From assembly GCA_013398015.1 (NCBI GenBank), contig VZRR01010918.1, positions 62,001-126,000 on the forward strand: a stretch of DNA of 64,000 nt, read 5' to 3'. Below are positions 10,922 through 24,875 of the stretch, piece after piece. Made by a program: the position numbers and the translations under genes. The stretch's first letter is position 1. Every line of letters starts with the position of its first letter. Below the pieces are notes generated by a model that worked only from the letters and a program-made list of their open reading frames with translations, ran no database searches and was not told where the DNA came from. Source of the DNA: Oreocharis arfaki (taxonomy: Eukaryota > Chordata > Aves > Passeriformes > Paramythiidae).

Positions 10922-13884
10922 CTGTAGAAAGAAATAGAATGAAAAAAACAGCAAAAGGATAAACTCCACAATTGTTAGGAGTTGCAGGTTTCACTTGGTT
11001 TTAGTGATTGGATTGGCTCACAATTCCAGCCCTGTTCTGCAAAGTCGTGTCTGGTAAGGAATCATGGACATTGTGCCGGCCTGGTTTGCTCTGATTTCAC
11101 AAAAGATCACCAGCTTCTATGGTGATGCTTCATGCCGTAGCACTGACTTAATCACTGTGTCTTGGCTCTGTCCTCTGAAAACAGCAGGAATGCCTCTCAC
11201 CTCGGGGGAGGACACAAGGGCTGAAATATCTTCCCATGAAAAGTGAGGTGCTGCATATTGTAATTATTTTAATTTAAAAGGCCAATCTTTTTGGTGTGGA
11301 AGGAATTTGAAGTCCTTTTTCTTCATGCTTATCCCTCTCTCACTACTCTGCTTTCTCTTTTAAAAATCTCTGTAAGTGTAAGTCATGGGTATACAGCAAG
11401 GCACAGAGGGATTAGGAAAGGAAGACCCCACGTGGGGAAGGGTAACCCCTGGGTGAAGGGACAGACAGTGACGAAGAGCTTCATGACACTGAGAAAACAC
11501 ATATCCCTCCAACTCTCCACTCTCAGACTTCTGAGTACTTGGTTTCTGGAAAGGTGCTGTATTTCTACTGAAAAAAGGATGGAGTTTCTTAGAGGATGCT
11601 AGCTGAGTTTCACTGAAACACACCTTAAGACTCAAGCAATTTAACACAGCGCTTGGTCTGACGGTGAACTGCTCAGGTTTGCCTCTTGCCCAGTGACAAT
11701 TTGCTAAACCAGTTCTTGCCCCAATTCCCATTCTAACAAGGACTAGAAAAGCCAGTCCCTAAAAGACAGCAAGGAATGGTGCAGGATCATTTTACACATA
11801 AAAAGTTTTACAAAGTGCTCTACTAGGTGCAAGGAATTATTATAGAAAAAACTGGCCTTAGGAGTGGGAGGTCTCTGCTACACAAATGCACACCCCAAAA
11901 ATGCACACAAGTGCAGACCTATCTGCTGACAGATGAATGCAGGGGGCCTATTTCTGACCTTTTTAACAGATACATCCCTTACTGATGTATTGTGCTCTCC
12001 ATGGGCTCTCTGTGCACTGCTGAGCACTCTGATGTCACGCTGTCGTAAACTGATGTGATCCCTGGCTTTTTATTTTTTCATGGCAGATATGGGGTTTAAA
12101 AGTGGAAGAGGGTCTACGTACCCTCTGCTTTCTTTGTTATTTTGTATGCATTAATAGTTCCCTTACTTTTCTTTATTTTTTATTTCTTTTTTTTTTTTTT
12201 AGAAAAACATATTTTAAGATCAGGAAATATTAGGATATTGCCCTAATAGAAAAAAATCTGTTTTTATTAATAGGGCAGAGGCTTTTTATTAATGGACCAG
12301 CCACCAAGTCACCTGTTACCTGCAGGTAAGTAATATATCAGGCCAAAGTTTGTTTTTGAGAAGAGCCTGTCAGCCCTGAAAAGCTGTTTCCAGCTATTCA
12401 TAGACGATTTACTACATCCCTGAGAACAGGCCTCTACATTCACCATCACAGAGAGCTCCTACGAGCTGCCAGCAAATGATAGGTCAGTGCCTTTTTATTA
12501 CCTGCTTCTCTCAGAAAATTATTCCCTTTTTATCTTGTCTTTTGACAGTAGCCTGGAAAATCACATGAACCATCTGAATGCATATTTGACATTGGGAAAT
12601 AACATCTGTAACAGGAGCTAATAGAAGAACTTTTCTTTATTTCTCTCTGAGACTCTTTCTCAAGCCATGATCCTTTTTGCAGGAAAGCAGAAGTGAGCGT
12701 ATTTTCTCTTTCACCAGCCATTTGACTAGAAATGCCCAATTCTATTTTGCATTTGGGCTATTCTTTGCTTTGGTGAGAAAGAAGTCTTTATATGGGTCCA
12801 GGGGTTAATTTATGTCCATTCTATAGGGTCTATACACATCTAGGTGGCTAAATGTCTGTTAAGTGATGAGGGTGAGGTGGAGCATGGTTTCTTGCATGCA
12901 GGTAGGAGTCATGGCCCAGCAGTGCTGAGCTCAGCTAGCTGCAGAAGCAGCCCTCAGAATAATGGGAATATGACTGGCTGGGTAAGCTGTAGTACACTGT
13001 AGTACACATCCTACCCCAAAGAGACTGCTCCTACTGTGTGACCTAACCAAGTGACTAATGTGACTGCCTTGCAAACATATCCTGAATCTGCTTTCTTCTC
13101 TTCAAAGGAAATAACTACTTTCAGAGTCATGTAAGTTTATACAGAGGAAGTCAAAAGTCTACAACCAACTCCCAAAGAGGCCTGCAGCATTAGGGATGGG
13201 GTAGGTAGGTGGTGGAGGTATCACTGCAGTGTGCTAGGTACAAGGACACAGCTTAGAGGAGGCTGCAGACATATGGGTTTAATTGCACAGAGGGGCTCAT
13301 CAGCTGCTGATCATACCTTGCACTACTGAAAATGACATTACAGGTCTTTCCCATCTCTGTACCCATTATGTTTGGTATTTCTGTGCTGAGCAAACAAGCA
13401 CTTTGTTTCAATTCTAAATTTTAGCTAAAGAACATACATTTTTTCAGGACTACTTTCCTCGACAGATTCCCCACGGGTGACTAAGTGCTTTGAGTCTCCC
13501 ACAGGCAACGGTCCACTAGCAGGTTTGCTAAGTTGCTACTAGGTGTGCATGTGTGTATGCTTAAAGCTGCTTTAAATAAATAGTTAACTTGGGGCCCTCC
13601 TTTCTTCCTAGGCTGCTCCTAGCCTTGGTTCTGTACCTCTGTTCTTTGTGGAAGCAGCCCTATGGACAAAGCTTCCAGCTGCAGGGACATCTGTGCTTGT
13701 GGTGTGCCTGGCTAGAAACTGGGAGATCTGGCCCCTCTGTAGATACAAGCATCTGAAATACTTTCTGGTCTGGCAGGTTGGAGAGTAGCAGAGGAAACAG
13801 AGAGGTCTGTGCTGGGACTGGGGAAGGGCAGACCAGAGGGGAGGGCAAAACGACTGTGCCATGGAAGCGATGAATCCAACTCAC
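10922..13884 (-). other. RIN3: RIN3 intron 4
   Basis: Phase 2 intron, gtgagt to ctacag, 3.0 kb. It holds a T-rich tract near 12176-12200 and a short duplication at 12990-13010. Nothing else recognised. Confidence 0.9.
12990..13010 (+). repeat. short tandem duplication (ctgtagtaca)
   Basis: ctgtagtaca occurs twice in a row, followed by c. It lies in RIN3 intron 4. Confidence 0.8.
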
Positions 13885-13957
13885 CTGCTGACACAGTAGA
13901 AGGCAACCAGTTTGAAAACATCCTCAAATACAAGGACAGATCCTTCCAGGTACAGGA
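13885..13957 (-). CDS. RIN3: RIN3 coding exon 4 (middle of SH2 domain)
   Basis: This 73-bp exon encodes LYLEGSVLVFEDVFKLVAFY followed by CVS (residues 115-137), flanked by split codons for Ile114 and Arg138. This is the central strand and helix region of the RIN-type SH2 domain. I found it by looking for the peptide missing between the exons at 30.6 kb and 10.9 kb. The acceptor is tttttaaccag and the donor is gtgagt. The 2 + 23 codons + 2 structure restores the frame exactly between phase 1 and phase 2 neighbours, which makes a chance match very unlikely. Confidence 0.94.
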
Positions 13958-16900
13958 CTGGTTAAAAACAGAAAAGACACTCAGCAACTGGTTTTTTTTG
14001 AGCTATATGCTAAAAAAACCCACAGGTAGGTTTGGCTGGCACGTCTTGTGTTCTGTGACTGTCCAGTAATTGCATGGACTAATATGAAGAAGAGTAAAGA
14101 ACTGGCTTCAGGCGGCCAAATGCAATGAAATTCTTCAAGGAGGCACTAAAGAAGAAATATCTTAGCCTGGGTTTCGGAAAAGTTAGCTCAACATATCCAA
14201 GTGTTGTGACACTAACAGAAACAATGGGAAGAAAAAACCTCCCAGGTCACTTCCACAGGGATCGTTACAAGCCCATCTGTCTCTACGGATGTGCATATCT
14301 GCAGTACATGTGGGGCTGACCTTATGACTCTTCATGCTGGAATCTGGTTTGGTCTGGATGGACAAAGTGCTTTGAAGAAAAAAGAAATAGAAATTGCTGT
14401 TTCATTACTATGTGTGTGGGCTCTGACCTGGGTCACACAGGCAGTGTGAGCACAGCGTATTTGTATCTCTTCTGTCTTCTCCCTCCCATAGTGTTATTCA
14501 GTGACTGCACTCTCCTTTAAGTGGCAAACTACGATCCACCATACTGTAGAGTTCTTCAAGGTGACCTCCTTTATAATGACATGCATTTGGGTATTGTATA
14601 GCCCAAATCACACATGTTATTACAGAGCTTTTGGCTTTTAAACTAGAAAAAAATTCACTGGCTGGTGGAGAAAATTTCACTAACCAATAACCCAAGGAAG
14701 AGAAAGACCTGGATCTGCAGGACAGATGTGTCCATCTTTGCTTCAGTTTTATAGTCTCACAAACTGTCTATGCCTGTTTGTGCACAACACACCACCACAA
14801 CAGGTATTGACAAGGGTAAGGAAATCTGCAGTGGATTATCAGAAATGCCCACTTACTGGTGGTAAAGAACAACCCCCAGAGCTGTACCTTAGAGCTGCCA
14901 TGGGAGTATGCCAGGAGTCCCCAGGGAGCGGCACCAGCTCCCACCCCCACAGCACTGCCCACAGAGGTTGAGCATCTTCCTTCACACTGCCCTAGGCCAC
15001 AGGTCAGAGCTGTGGGTACGAAGCTCGGCTATTGTGATTCAGCTTCCTCAGCCAGCCGTGATTCACAGCCCTGTGAGCAGTCCCCAGCCCCTTGCCATGC
15101 CTGCCTGGTGGTTGGTCTCCTGCAAATCAGGGTCTCCAGCACCTGCGGGAAGGAGACACCCACCTGGCTCTCCTCTCTCTCACCTCTATGCCCCAGCTCT
15201 TGTTCTGCAGCCAGCAGATAATCCCACTGCAAGGAAATGCTCAAGATTGTCTCTTGCTCAGGTTCATATCTCATTGCGCAAACAAGGCATTTCCTCCTTT
15301 TACTTCTCCCTTTGTTCTAGCCCAGGACCAGCAGGTTGCTATTTTGGGCTGAATACACCAATGCAGGCATTTTTTAAAGAGGCAAAGGCCACGTAATTCT
15401 CAACAGTCATTCCTAGCATCAATTTATGTTGGATCAGCATGAACAGTTTAACCTCAGTTTATGCACCCATACCAGACGGCAATGTGGAATTTAAAACATA
15501 CTTCGACCAAAACAATCCCTTTCCCTCACTTTCCTCTCACGACTGGAAAAATCATGTTTGGCGAGTTTTTTCTTTTTCCATAGTAAGAATCATGTTTCAG
15601 TCAGGGATTTTCATTAAACATCTACTATGAACAATTTCTGTAGTTTGAAACCCATCTGCTTTGCAGTCCTGACACAGGAAACAAAAATAAAGACAAAATC
15701 CAGTCCTGTTCTAGAGAATGAACCAAAACCCAAGAGTCTGAATTCACTCCAATCTCCAGCAATTAAATAAAGCCCTTTGTACAGACGATGGTTTTAAGGG
15801 AGTTTTTTTCTGTTAGGAACCACAGGTTCACTTTGCCATTCTGAGTTGCAGGTATCCGTAAGAGAGCAGGCTGCACCTGTACATGTCCACGTATATGAGC
15901 AAATTGCTTAGATTGGGACTATTGATTGTTTCTGTGCCAGGAAGCTCTGCCATTTGGGAGCTTAAATGTTAGGCAAAAAAATATTAGTCTGAGTCCCTTT
16001 GTGTCAGGAGTTTCCACGTGTAAGTGCCTTGCCACTGCATAGCTACTTCTCCTCACATATATAGTTAAATTGCATAAAACACCAGAAACCACTAGGAATT
16101 ATATAGCTAAAGAAGACTAGGTATAAAAAGCTACTGAAGCTTAAGGACAGAAGTTTTCAGCAGGTGGTATATATAAATAGGACTGTCCATGCTCTGGGAG
16201 GTCATAGAAAGTAACAAAACCCAGTGTAATTCTCAGCAGGCTGGAATTCCTCAATACAGAGACCCACAGCTCTCCTGGGACATTTTTGGGCAGCCTGCAA
16301 ACAAGTAAGAACAGGTGGAATAACAGTAAGAACAGTGCTTTAGATGGTCATTACTCGAGGTACTAACACCACCAGGACCAATACTCAGGCCAAAATTTGT
16401 TCTGAGCAGTGCCCACATCAAGCAGCCTGCACAGGGCTGCCGTGGCTACTTGGATCTCTCCCAGCACAGCATCCCTGGGGGAAGCCTTGCAAACTCCTAT
16501 GTGGAACATCTTCCTTGGGAGAAAATGTAATACTTTTCTCTTAATCTGTTTTTTTCTAGACACTTGCTGGCACCAGCGGACATCACTGATAAGTGGTGCT
16601 TTTGTTTTGGATGGCAGATGATGGGTTTGATACAGGAGCATCTCTTGTGGGAATGGTTGTCATTCACCTGTGGAGACCATTATGTGCATTCTGCTGCATG
16701 TTTCGAATTGTTGGAAAGACACAGAAAATAGCAATTTTGTACAGCTAAAAGGTCTCTGCTGACTGTTGGGGACAATATTTCTCTCCCCCTGAGCCACTGC
16801 TGCCTTCAAGGCACCCTGCTCTGACAAGACAATCAGGAAGAGGTGATTTTCTCTGGCTGTGGGTGTGTTGTGGGTAGCTGGGTACATTTCATTGACATGA

Positions 16901-19900
16901 GAACTGCTGCTTAGGGAGGGATCGTGATGCTGCCATTTATAGGAACTCATGACTTTTGCAGAATCTATGAGGAGACATCTGCCAGACTGCTGTAATCCTA
17001 ATGAAAACTGCAGAGACAAAATTCACCTTTCTTGGGCATGTAAAACTAGATCCAGGGCACCTGAAGAGCAGGGGAATACCTATATCTCACCATAACAGTG
17101 CCAGAATGTCAAGAATATGATCAAAAGCAAGAGCAAAAATAGTCTGGGTTCTGTGAGCCAAACATAGCTCACGGCATATTGAGTTTTACCTGATATTTAG
17201 AAGCCCATTGAAAAATATCACCTTCAGGAAATAAAAGGGGAAATGTGTAGATCAGAGGGCAATTTTGAGTAGTCTGAAACAAAGAGATAAGTATGAATTG
17301 AATTTTTCCTATGGGTGACAGAAACATTAGCAACATGAATTAGTGGCTCATTGGTGGCTATACTCTGTTCTTGTGTCCTTTGGCACCTCAGGAAGTGAAC
17401 AGAACATGGCCAGGTTATGAACTGTTATATATATTTATGTTTGTCTCATCTTCCCCTTTCAAACACCAGCGTGCTCTGAAGAGCCATCTTTAGGCATTGA
17501 CTGGAGTCTGTATGCACGTTCTGTTTACTCTTTGATCTCCTCATCATTTCTCCATCCAGATGCAAATGTCTTTGAGTCACACTGTCCCTGAGCATTCTGC
17601 CTTCCTTTCCTCTTTGATTTTTCCCCACAGAATTGTGTGTGCCAGTTCCATTGTTCTGATCACATGGACAGACCAAACCAGTTTCCATCTTATTGCTTAC
17701 ACAGGCTCATGGGACTCAATTACTTCAGCTTCTTCTTCTCTAGTGGCACTGTTAGTCCTATCCTCTTGGTTTTTCATTTGTTTTTGGTATCTGTGTAATC
17801 CTTCAGAGGCATCTGAATTCAAAGACATGAATTCCTTATTCTGCAGCAGTTTTGTTGACAGGGGACTACTGAGAACACAACCATCCTCAGAAGCCCTGCT
17901 TGGATGTGCTTAGACGTTCTCATTTTTCTGGGTTCTGGGAAACTGAGATTTATCATTATGGGTGTGATTCCAGTTTTCTATTTCTATTATCAGATTATAA
18001 ATCCATAGTCGCCTAACAAGAGGTGTCTGTCTCCTTTGATATAAGTCTGTGGTTTGATACCGCAGTTGCCATGACCTTTGCAGTAAGCAGCACAGGCCAG
18101 CTTCCCTGCTGTTCTGCAACCCTCTGTGAATAAACCTCCCTATGAAGATGGGATCCCTCCAAGGCAGAGGCTACCAAAACTCCTACTCCTAGATACTGAA
18201 ATTTTAAGCTGTTGCAGCTTGGCAGTTTCCTGCCACTGGGGAATGGGCCCTGGGTACTTTAATGTAGTGCTATGGTGACTGCTATAGCCCCAGTGCTGAG
18301 GCTGCTGTGTCTGCCAAAATACACTGTGTTTGTCCTACCTGCTGTGCTTTGCAGGAATGTGTGAGAGGGTGATATAATTCCTTCAGGTTATTGTTTCAGT
18401 TCCCCGCTTCTGGCCCTTACTCATGCACTTGGCTCGTGGTGGTATTAAGAGAAAGAGCTTCAGCTGGATGTTGCTAAAGAAGGGAAATTCAGACTTCATT
18501 GGTAGAAGTCCTTAGTGTGTTTTTGGCACCTTTCTGCAATATCACCGTTTAGAAGTTCCTAGTACCTTCTCTAGCACTGTTTCTTGTTTTATTTCTTGAT
18601 GACCTTGTGAACAGTACTGTATGGCCTTCTAGTGCTGTGTTCTTGTAAAACACTGCCACTGTTCATCTGTTTTCTCTTCTCAAGGCCTATGTGTTTATTC
18701 TGTAATCTGATGCCTCTGCTTCTTCCACATGATGTCTAAGCTGTAGTTTTGGTTTTGGTTGCAGGATTCTGGACTGTCCTGGTCATCCTATGTCTGTTTT
18801 GTCTTTCTTGTCTTTCCTAGTGATTATTTTCTTAACTGCCAGCTGTTTCTGGTTTTATCCCTTATCAAGGAAGGGCTGAAACTTCCCTGGTTTGAACTTC
18901 TACTGGAGCCTCCTGTTGTGCATCCAGCTCAAGCTTTCTTGAAGGATTTCAATTTTATGGCTTCCTACAGAGTTCAATCTTTCTGGCCATGATGAAAAAA
19001 AATCACTGCTCATGGCAGTTCCTGGGAATGAAACCAATGAATTATGAAAGTGATAAGGTGTTAATGATCTTGGTTCTAGAGTATAAGAGAAATCTATTTT
19101 TAAATTATGTTCTTCACTGAATATAATTATGTTGTGCTGAACAAAGTGTCATTAAAGAAGATGCAAATCACACAGGCTTTTGTACTCTTATCAGGCTGGG
19201 GCTGAGTAGAAGGGACATTCGGTAGAGATGACAGTTCCCTTTTACCCAAGCTACTTTTCTGCTGCTAAGATAATGAACTCTCCTCACACCTAACAGCCAC
19301 AGGGGTCTTGACCACTCCACTGTATTTTGGCTCACCCACATTCACCCAAGCAGATGGGCAGCACTTTGCTGTCCACTGGGATTTTATGCCTTTAATTCAA
19401 CATAAAATCCCGGTGCTGCCTGGTCTCCTTGTCTCTGCTGCAGAATGCTTGAGCAGGAATGTGTTACAGGCATTTTGCTCCTCTGTTTCCTCCTCATTGC
19501 TGTCAGTGTTTCAGCAGAGGATGAGAGGGTGCATCTCACAGGTCCTTCAAGCACAGCCAACTCAGCTAAAAGAAAGTGTCACAGCTCCTCAGTGCTTTCC
19601 TTAAAGGTATCCATGTGGATAACACTGTCAGCTATTTCAGGGATTAAGAGCAGAGCACATGCTGGAGAGTGGTTGTTCAGTTTCAAAGCCCTTGCCTTAC
19701 CTGTTAGAACATCAACCCCTTTCCATATCCCCTTTCCAGGTATGGAATAAACACATTAAAGTCTGTGGAAATTCCAGTGTTTCTTCAGCTAGAGGCTGGG
19801 GAGATCCAGGCTTTCTTCTGAGGGAAATTCCCAGGACCAGATGTCAATATGAGATACAGCTGGAGTTTTAGATGTAGCCACTCAGGGTCTGGTTTTGCAG

Positions 19901-22900
19901 GAATAAGGGAGGAAACACAGCCTTTCTGAAATACTGAGGACTGAGAGGGCTTCCAGGGACACCCAGGGGAGTAGGATAGCACATTCAATCAATGTGGACC
20001 CTGCAGTAAGCAGCTGAGCAAGAGCTGGGATCATTGCTGGAGAAGTCACATTTTTGCAGGTCATTCCACTTGTACATTCCAATGGTAGCACAAGATTTAT
20101 GCTGCCCAGCTGCCCATTCAAACTGTCAGGGCTGAGGCCCATGCTTGACAAGACAAACTGGATATAGATACTTGTACGTTACTCTCAAAAGGCAAATTTC
20201 TTCTGTAAAACTTTGTGAAGCAAGCAAAGCATTCAGATATATAAAGGGCCTCCCGTGTGCCTCATGTAGCAGGAAACAGTGCTACGATTTGAAATTCTGG
20301 GGATTTAGCTCTTAGCAACAATCTCCAGGTCATATGGATAATCTTGAGAATCAATCCTTATGTGAAAAATGTATGCTATCATACAGATGTATTTTATTAA
20401 AAAACATTTTTTTCCATTTACTTCACAGAAAAGTTTATTTCTCTGGCTCTGAGATACATTGTGAAGTACTATAGTGCTGAGGTTAATCATACAGAAAAAG
20501 GAAGTTTTCTGAGTGTTTTAAGGGCAGCCATCCAGTATTCAGAATCACATTCTGAAGGAGAGACTTCCAGGAAGAAAGGCCTTTACAAAAAAGACAATTT
20601 CCAAGGGTGAGTGATGAAAGGGAACAACCCACTCTGAAATGGCAGAGGTCAACAGGCTGGACAAAAAAAGGGAAAAAAAATTACACTTCTACTTCCTAGA
20701 GCTGCAAACCCACCTAGCTGCCAACCTGGTGAAAGAAGCTCTTCTGTTTCCTGCTTCTGAGTGGGTTAGATTGCACTGTCACTGACTTTGAGGGTCCTAC
20801 TCCCAGGTCAAAGTGTGAGGTCCTTAATGCCCTCGTTTCATTTCGAACAGTATCTTATTTACCTCATTTACAAATCTAAACAGTTGTTTATTAAGCTCTA
20901 GAAGATCTTTACATGGGAAACACTGCCCAAGGACAAAAATTATCATTTGTTTCAGTTTAGCCACTGAGACAAGGGCACTTGTATTACGGGTACTGATTTA
21001 GAGTAGCTGTTTTAAAGCCAGTAAGCTTTTTGGGTTGTGTTCAAGGTACTAAGCAGGGCAGGGTAAGACAATATTATCCTAGAACGGCACGCATAGCCTC
21101 TAGCTCTGATTACACACAGATTTTGCATTATGCCTCTTGGGAGTGAAAAATAAGACCAAAAAAAAAAGCCAAAGTAAGGATTAACAAAGCTAACAGGACC
21201 CTGAGGGCTTCTTTCCAACAGGCTTTCCCTACAATCCCGTCGGTTTAAAGCTTAGAGTAAAAATAAAAGTGTGTGTATAGAGAGAGGGGAGGTAACTCTT
21301 CAGGATGAGAGCTTAAGAAAAAAAAAAAGAAAAAAGCTACCCCCATAAGTAACCAGAATGTTTCCAAAACAACTTGTAAATCACAGAGAAATCTGGCACT
21401 GTTACATCTTGAAAAAGCAGCTGCACAAGTGTTTTATGTTTTAAAATAAGCGGTGTGTCAAAGTGATGTGGAGCTCAGCTCAAATGAGAAAGACTTGGTG
21501 AGACTTTCTGCTTTCCTTGTGCGCACCTGCACTTAGGAGAGAAATTATGGACTTGCACAACAGATTTTAAAATGTGTCCTCATACCATGTTTTACAATAT
21601 CCCCCAGGCCCATGGTCACTGTTCTTGCCAAACCAAAATTCTGGGCTCCTAGTTCCGAGTAGTCTCCTGAAGGGGAAGTCCTTGACTCTAGCCCAATTTT
21701 CCGAGTTAACAGAGATGTGGATAGTGGAGAACTCATCCTTGGCAGACAGACTGATCTCGGGAAGATGTCTAGGTTAGACATCCTTAGGGGACTAGAAATC
21801 ACTCAGTGTCTTATCTCAAATCAAACCACAGACAGCAGACTAGACAAAGATAATGTCTCTTGTGTCCTTATTACAGCCCACACAAAGGTGGCCTTTGGTC
21901 TGGTACTGCCTGTGGAGGCAGATGAGATCCAGCAGAAAGCAGCAGCAAAACAGGACTCCCAGAGCTGAAGGTCAAGGCTGGGGCAGAGCTGCCCAGCTAT
22001 CCCATGCCATGGAGCCGACTTGCTCAGTGGGAGGTTTTTCATGCCTAGAAGCTGCGTAGGTGATGGTAGACTTTTCTTGCTAATGAGAAACATGCGTAAA
22101 CAGGGGAAATTAGCCCATGCAGAGCCCCGAGTGGTGCAGGCAGATTGTTATCTGTGTCTGACAGGCTAATCTGAAGACAACTAGGGTAGCTCTGCATCTT
22201 ATAGGCGGCAACAGGAACCGCATTAAGAGACAACATTTGTCAGTCTACTCTCCTTAGTGGAAAGGTGTCGGCCATGCTGAACAGAGTCCTTTACTCCAAG
22301 CAAAACAGGAGACAATTTGTGGGCCCAGAGGCCTCCTTAAAAGCAATTAAACTCCTTAAAATGTGAACCTGAAGGTTAACTACATATTCAGCTTTTCCAG
22401 TCTTCCCTGCTAAGAATACACAAACTTTTAGTCACCAATTTGCTAATCCTTGAAAAAAGGTAGCCTTGGACAAGTTTTGCTGCTGAAATATATGATTTGC
22501 TTAACTGAGGTGGAAACAGGCAGTTTGGGGGAAAGAAGGGAAGAGGGATCTTCTGTCCCAAGGGTGTTGATAACTTGTAATTTTTTCCAGCACACTTCTT
22601 TTTTCAGGCTTGTCAAGCCCAGAGCCGACAACAGTTTCGCACTTTGCCTCAATCACACGCTCCATCATGCAACAATAACAGAAAACATTCCTCTTAAGTA
22701 AATTGGAAAAATTGACTCTCCACACAGTACAGCAGCAGAGCTGCCTGTCAGGCTATACAAAAGAAGTCTGAATAGCTGTGTTGAACAGTGCTGAACACTC
22801 TCAAGAGCTCATCAAGCAAAAGGTCTCTCCACAGTCCAGTTAATACAGTGCTGGCCAGGATGGGCTTGTTTAGGGCTGGTGATGCACAGCTGGTAGAGCC

Positions 22901-24252
22901 ACTTCAGCAACCTGTGCTTCAGCCGTCAGCCTGTAAAACTGAAGCCTTTCTTTGGAAAAGTCAGCTGAATTCAGCTTGGCCGGGAAGAGAAAGGGCAGCT
23001 CCTCGTCCTGCTGCCAGCAATGCTCTGCCTTGGGAAGGTTGGCTGCTATGGGGCAATTGGGCCACAGTTTTGCACCAACTTCCCACCCATCCTAACAGTG
23101 CTTTTGCCCTGCCTGCAGCCTCCTCTCCTGGCATGATAAAGCAGCTCTGATGGGCTCCTGCCTCTGTAGTCAGCCTAGAGCACATTGGAGGCTCACACAG
23201 TTATTCAGCACTACAGAATGTAACCCCTGTTGGTCACCTGCTGCCCCTTTCAACTCTCTCCAGTCTGCCACCAACCCTTCCAAAAGTCACCCGTAGCCCC
23301 TCAGCGCTTTATCACTTTTTTCTCCTTTCCAGACTTTATTTCACGTGACCCAGCATACGGTAACACCTCTAAGGAAGCACTGTCCCACCACACCGTCCTG
23401 CTTTCACACTCCTACACCCACATTGCCCACTCCTTCCCAGCCATAACCTGCATGAGGCAGAGAAAGAGAGGGACCAGAGGGGCTGGAGGGCATGGACACA
23501 TGCTACTAACAGATGAGGAATGGTAAGAGCCCTTCTTGTGGCAGCAGTGTCAGCACAAAGTTACAGACCGAACTCACATAAAACCTGACTCTTTCCTCTC
23601 CTTGGGATGGTACCTACACCCTTTTCCACCTACTTTACTTGTACTCATGAGGCTGCAGCACTATAACTACTAGTTGCTGAGACAACTGATGTTTTTGCCT
23701 TATATACATAAATATATATTCAGTAAAGTCATATTCCATAGTGAACTTGAAGAGGCTTAATGACCCTCTTACTGGTAGACAAGTCTCCAGGGCAGTTCAT
23801 GAGGTGGCTGCCAATTCAGTCCCCTCTTTGCTTTATCACTGAATGGCAAGATCGGTTATCAAAAAACCCACACACAACCCAAAAAGCACCACCTTGATCT
23901 TTTCGCTCTGTAACGTCAGGTTCAGCTTCTCATCTATTCAGAGGAAATCAAAGCTATAAATAGTTCTACCCTGCATTCATGCCTTAGTTTATGGAATTAA
24001 GAATTTGTCTTTCTGGTGTTGAACACTGCAGGGCTTCCACTGAAGTAGGCCAACTGTTTTGTTTGAAGTGACCATTTAAAAAAGAACAGTGGTACCATTA
24101 CAGTGATAACAGAAGTAACCAAATATACTTTCTGATGGGCCCTTCTGCCTGCAGTCCGACAAGCCAGAGAGTGTTTTGAGACGTTCGGCTTGGGGAGGAT
24201 GGAATGTACATTTACTCCTTGGATTGTCCCACGCCACCTGAAAATTCTCTTT

Positions 24253-24306
24253 AACATCTGTGCAACAACAGTCCAGTAGAACATCTGTGCAACAACAGTC
24301 CAGTAG
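24253..24306 (+). repeat. perfect 27-bp tandem duplication
   Basis: Two identical 27-base units (aacatctgtgcaacaacagt plus ccagtag) lie at 24253-24279 and 24280-24306. There is no divergence, so the duplication is recent or an assembly artefact. It lies in RIN3 intron 3. Confidence 0.95.
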
Positions 24307-24773
24307 CATTGTGGTGTTATTAATGGCACATGATGAAGTCTATTTCAGCCTGCAGCAAACTCAGCTCTCCAACATGCCTAGGGGGCATATGATTATGTCT
24401 ATGGGGCATTGCTGAGCTTTTTCAAGTATGTTCAAGTACCTGATGCGAGTTAATTGCAAATCTGCACTGATTAAATAAACTGAGCACATTCTATCTTTCC
24501 TGATGCACAAAGGGAAATAAAGCCAAAGAAAGGAATGTTATGGGTTTTGGGGAGATCACAGGTGAGACACTAATACAGAAAATATTTGTATTATTTTTTT
24601 TTTCACCACTATCCCTCTGTGAATCTTAGCAGTATGTCTCTAAGAACCTGGCCCTTGGAAGCGCTTTTGCTGCTCTGCTGAGACATCCTTTCTGAGAACT
24701 GCTGTCTGCCCTGAGCTTGCCCACAGCCTGACTCAGTATCACTTATGGGATCCCTCAGGCTGGCAGAAACAAC

Positions 24774-24875
24774 AGCAGGTCTCTAACACAAAACCTTGCT
24801 AAAACCAGGGCCATCCATGAGGTCAAACCAAGTCACTCAAGGCTTCATCCAGCCCAGTCTTTAAAACCTCCTGTG
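24774..24875 (-). mobile_element. short CR1 fragment
   Basis: The segment gggccatccatgaggtcaaa, ccaagtcactcaaggcttca, tccagcccagtctttaaaac matches the CR1 internal segment (reverse complement) seen also at 31250-31310. It has no ends and is heavily diverged. It lies in RIN3 intron 3. Confidence 0.65.
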
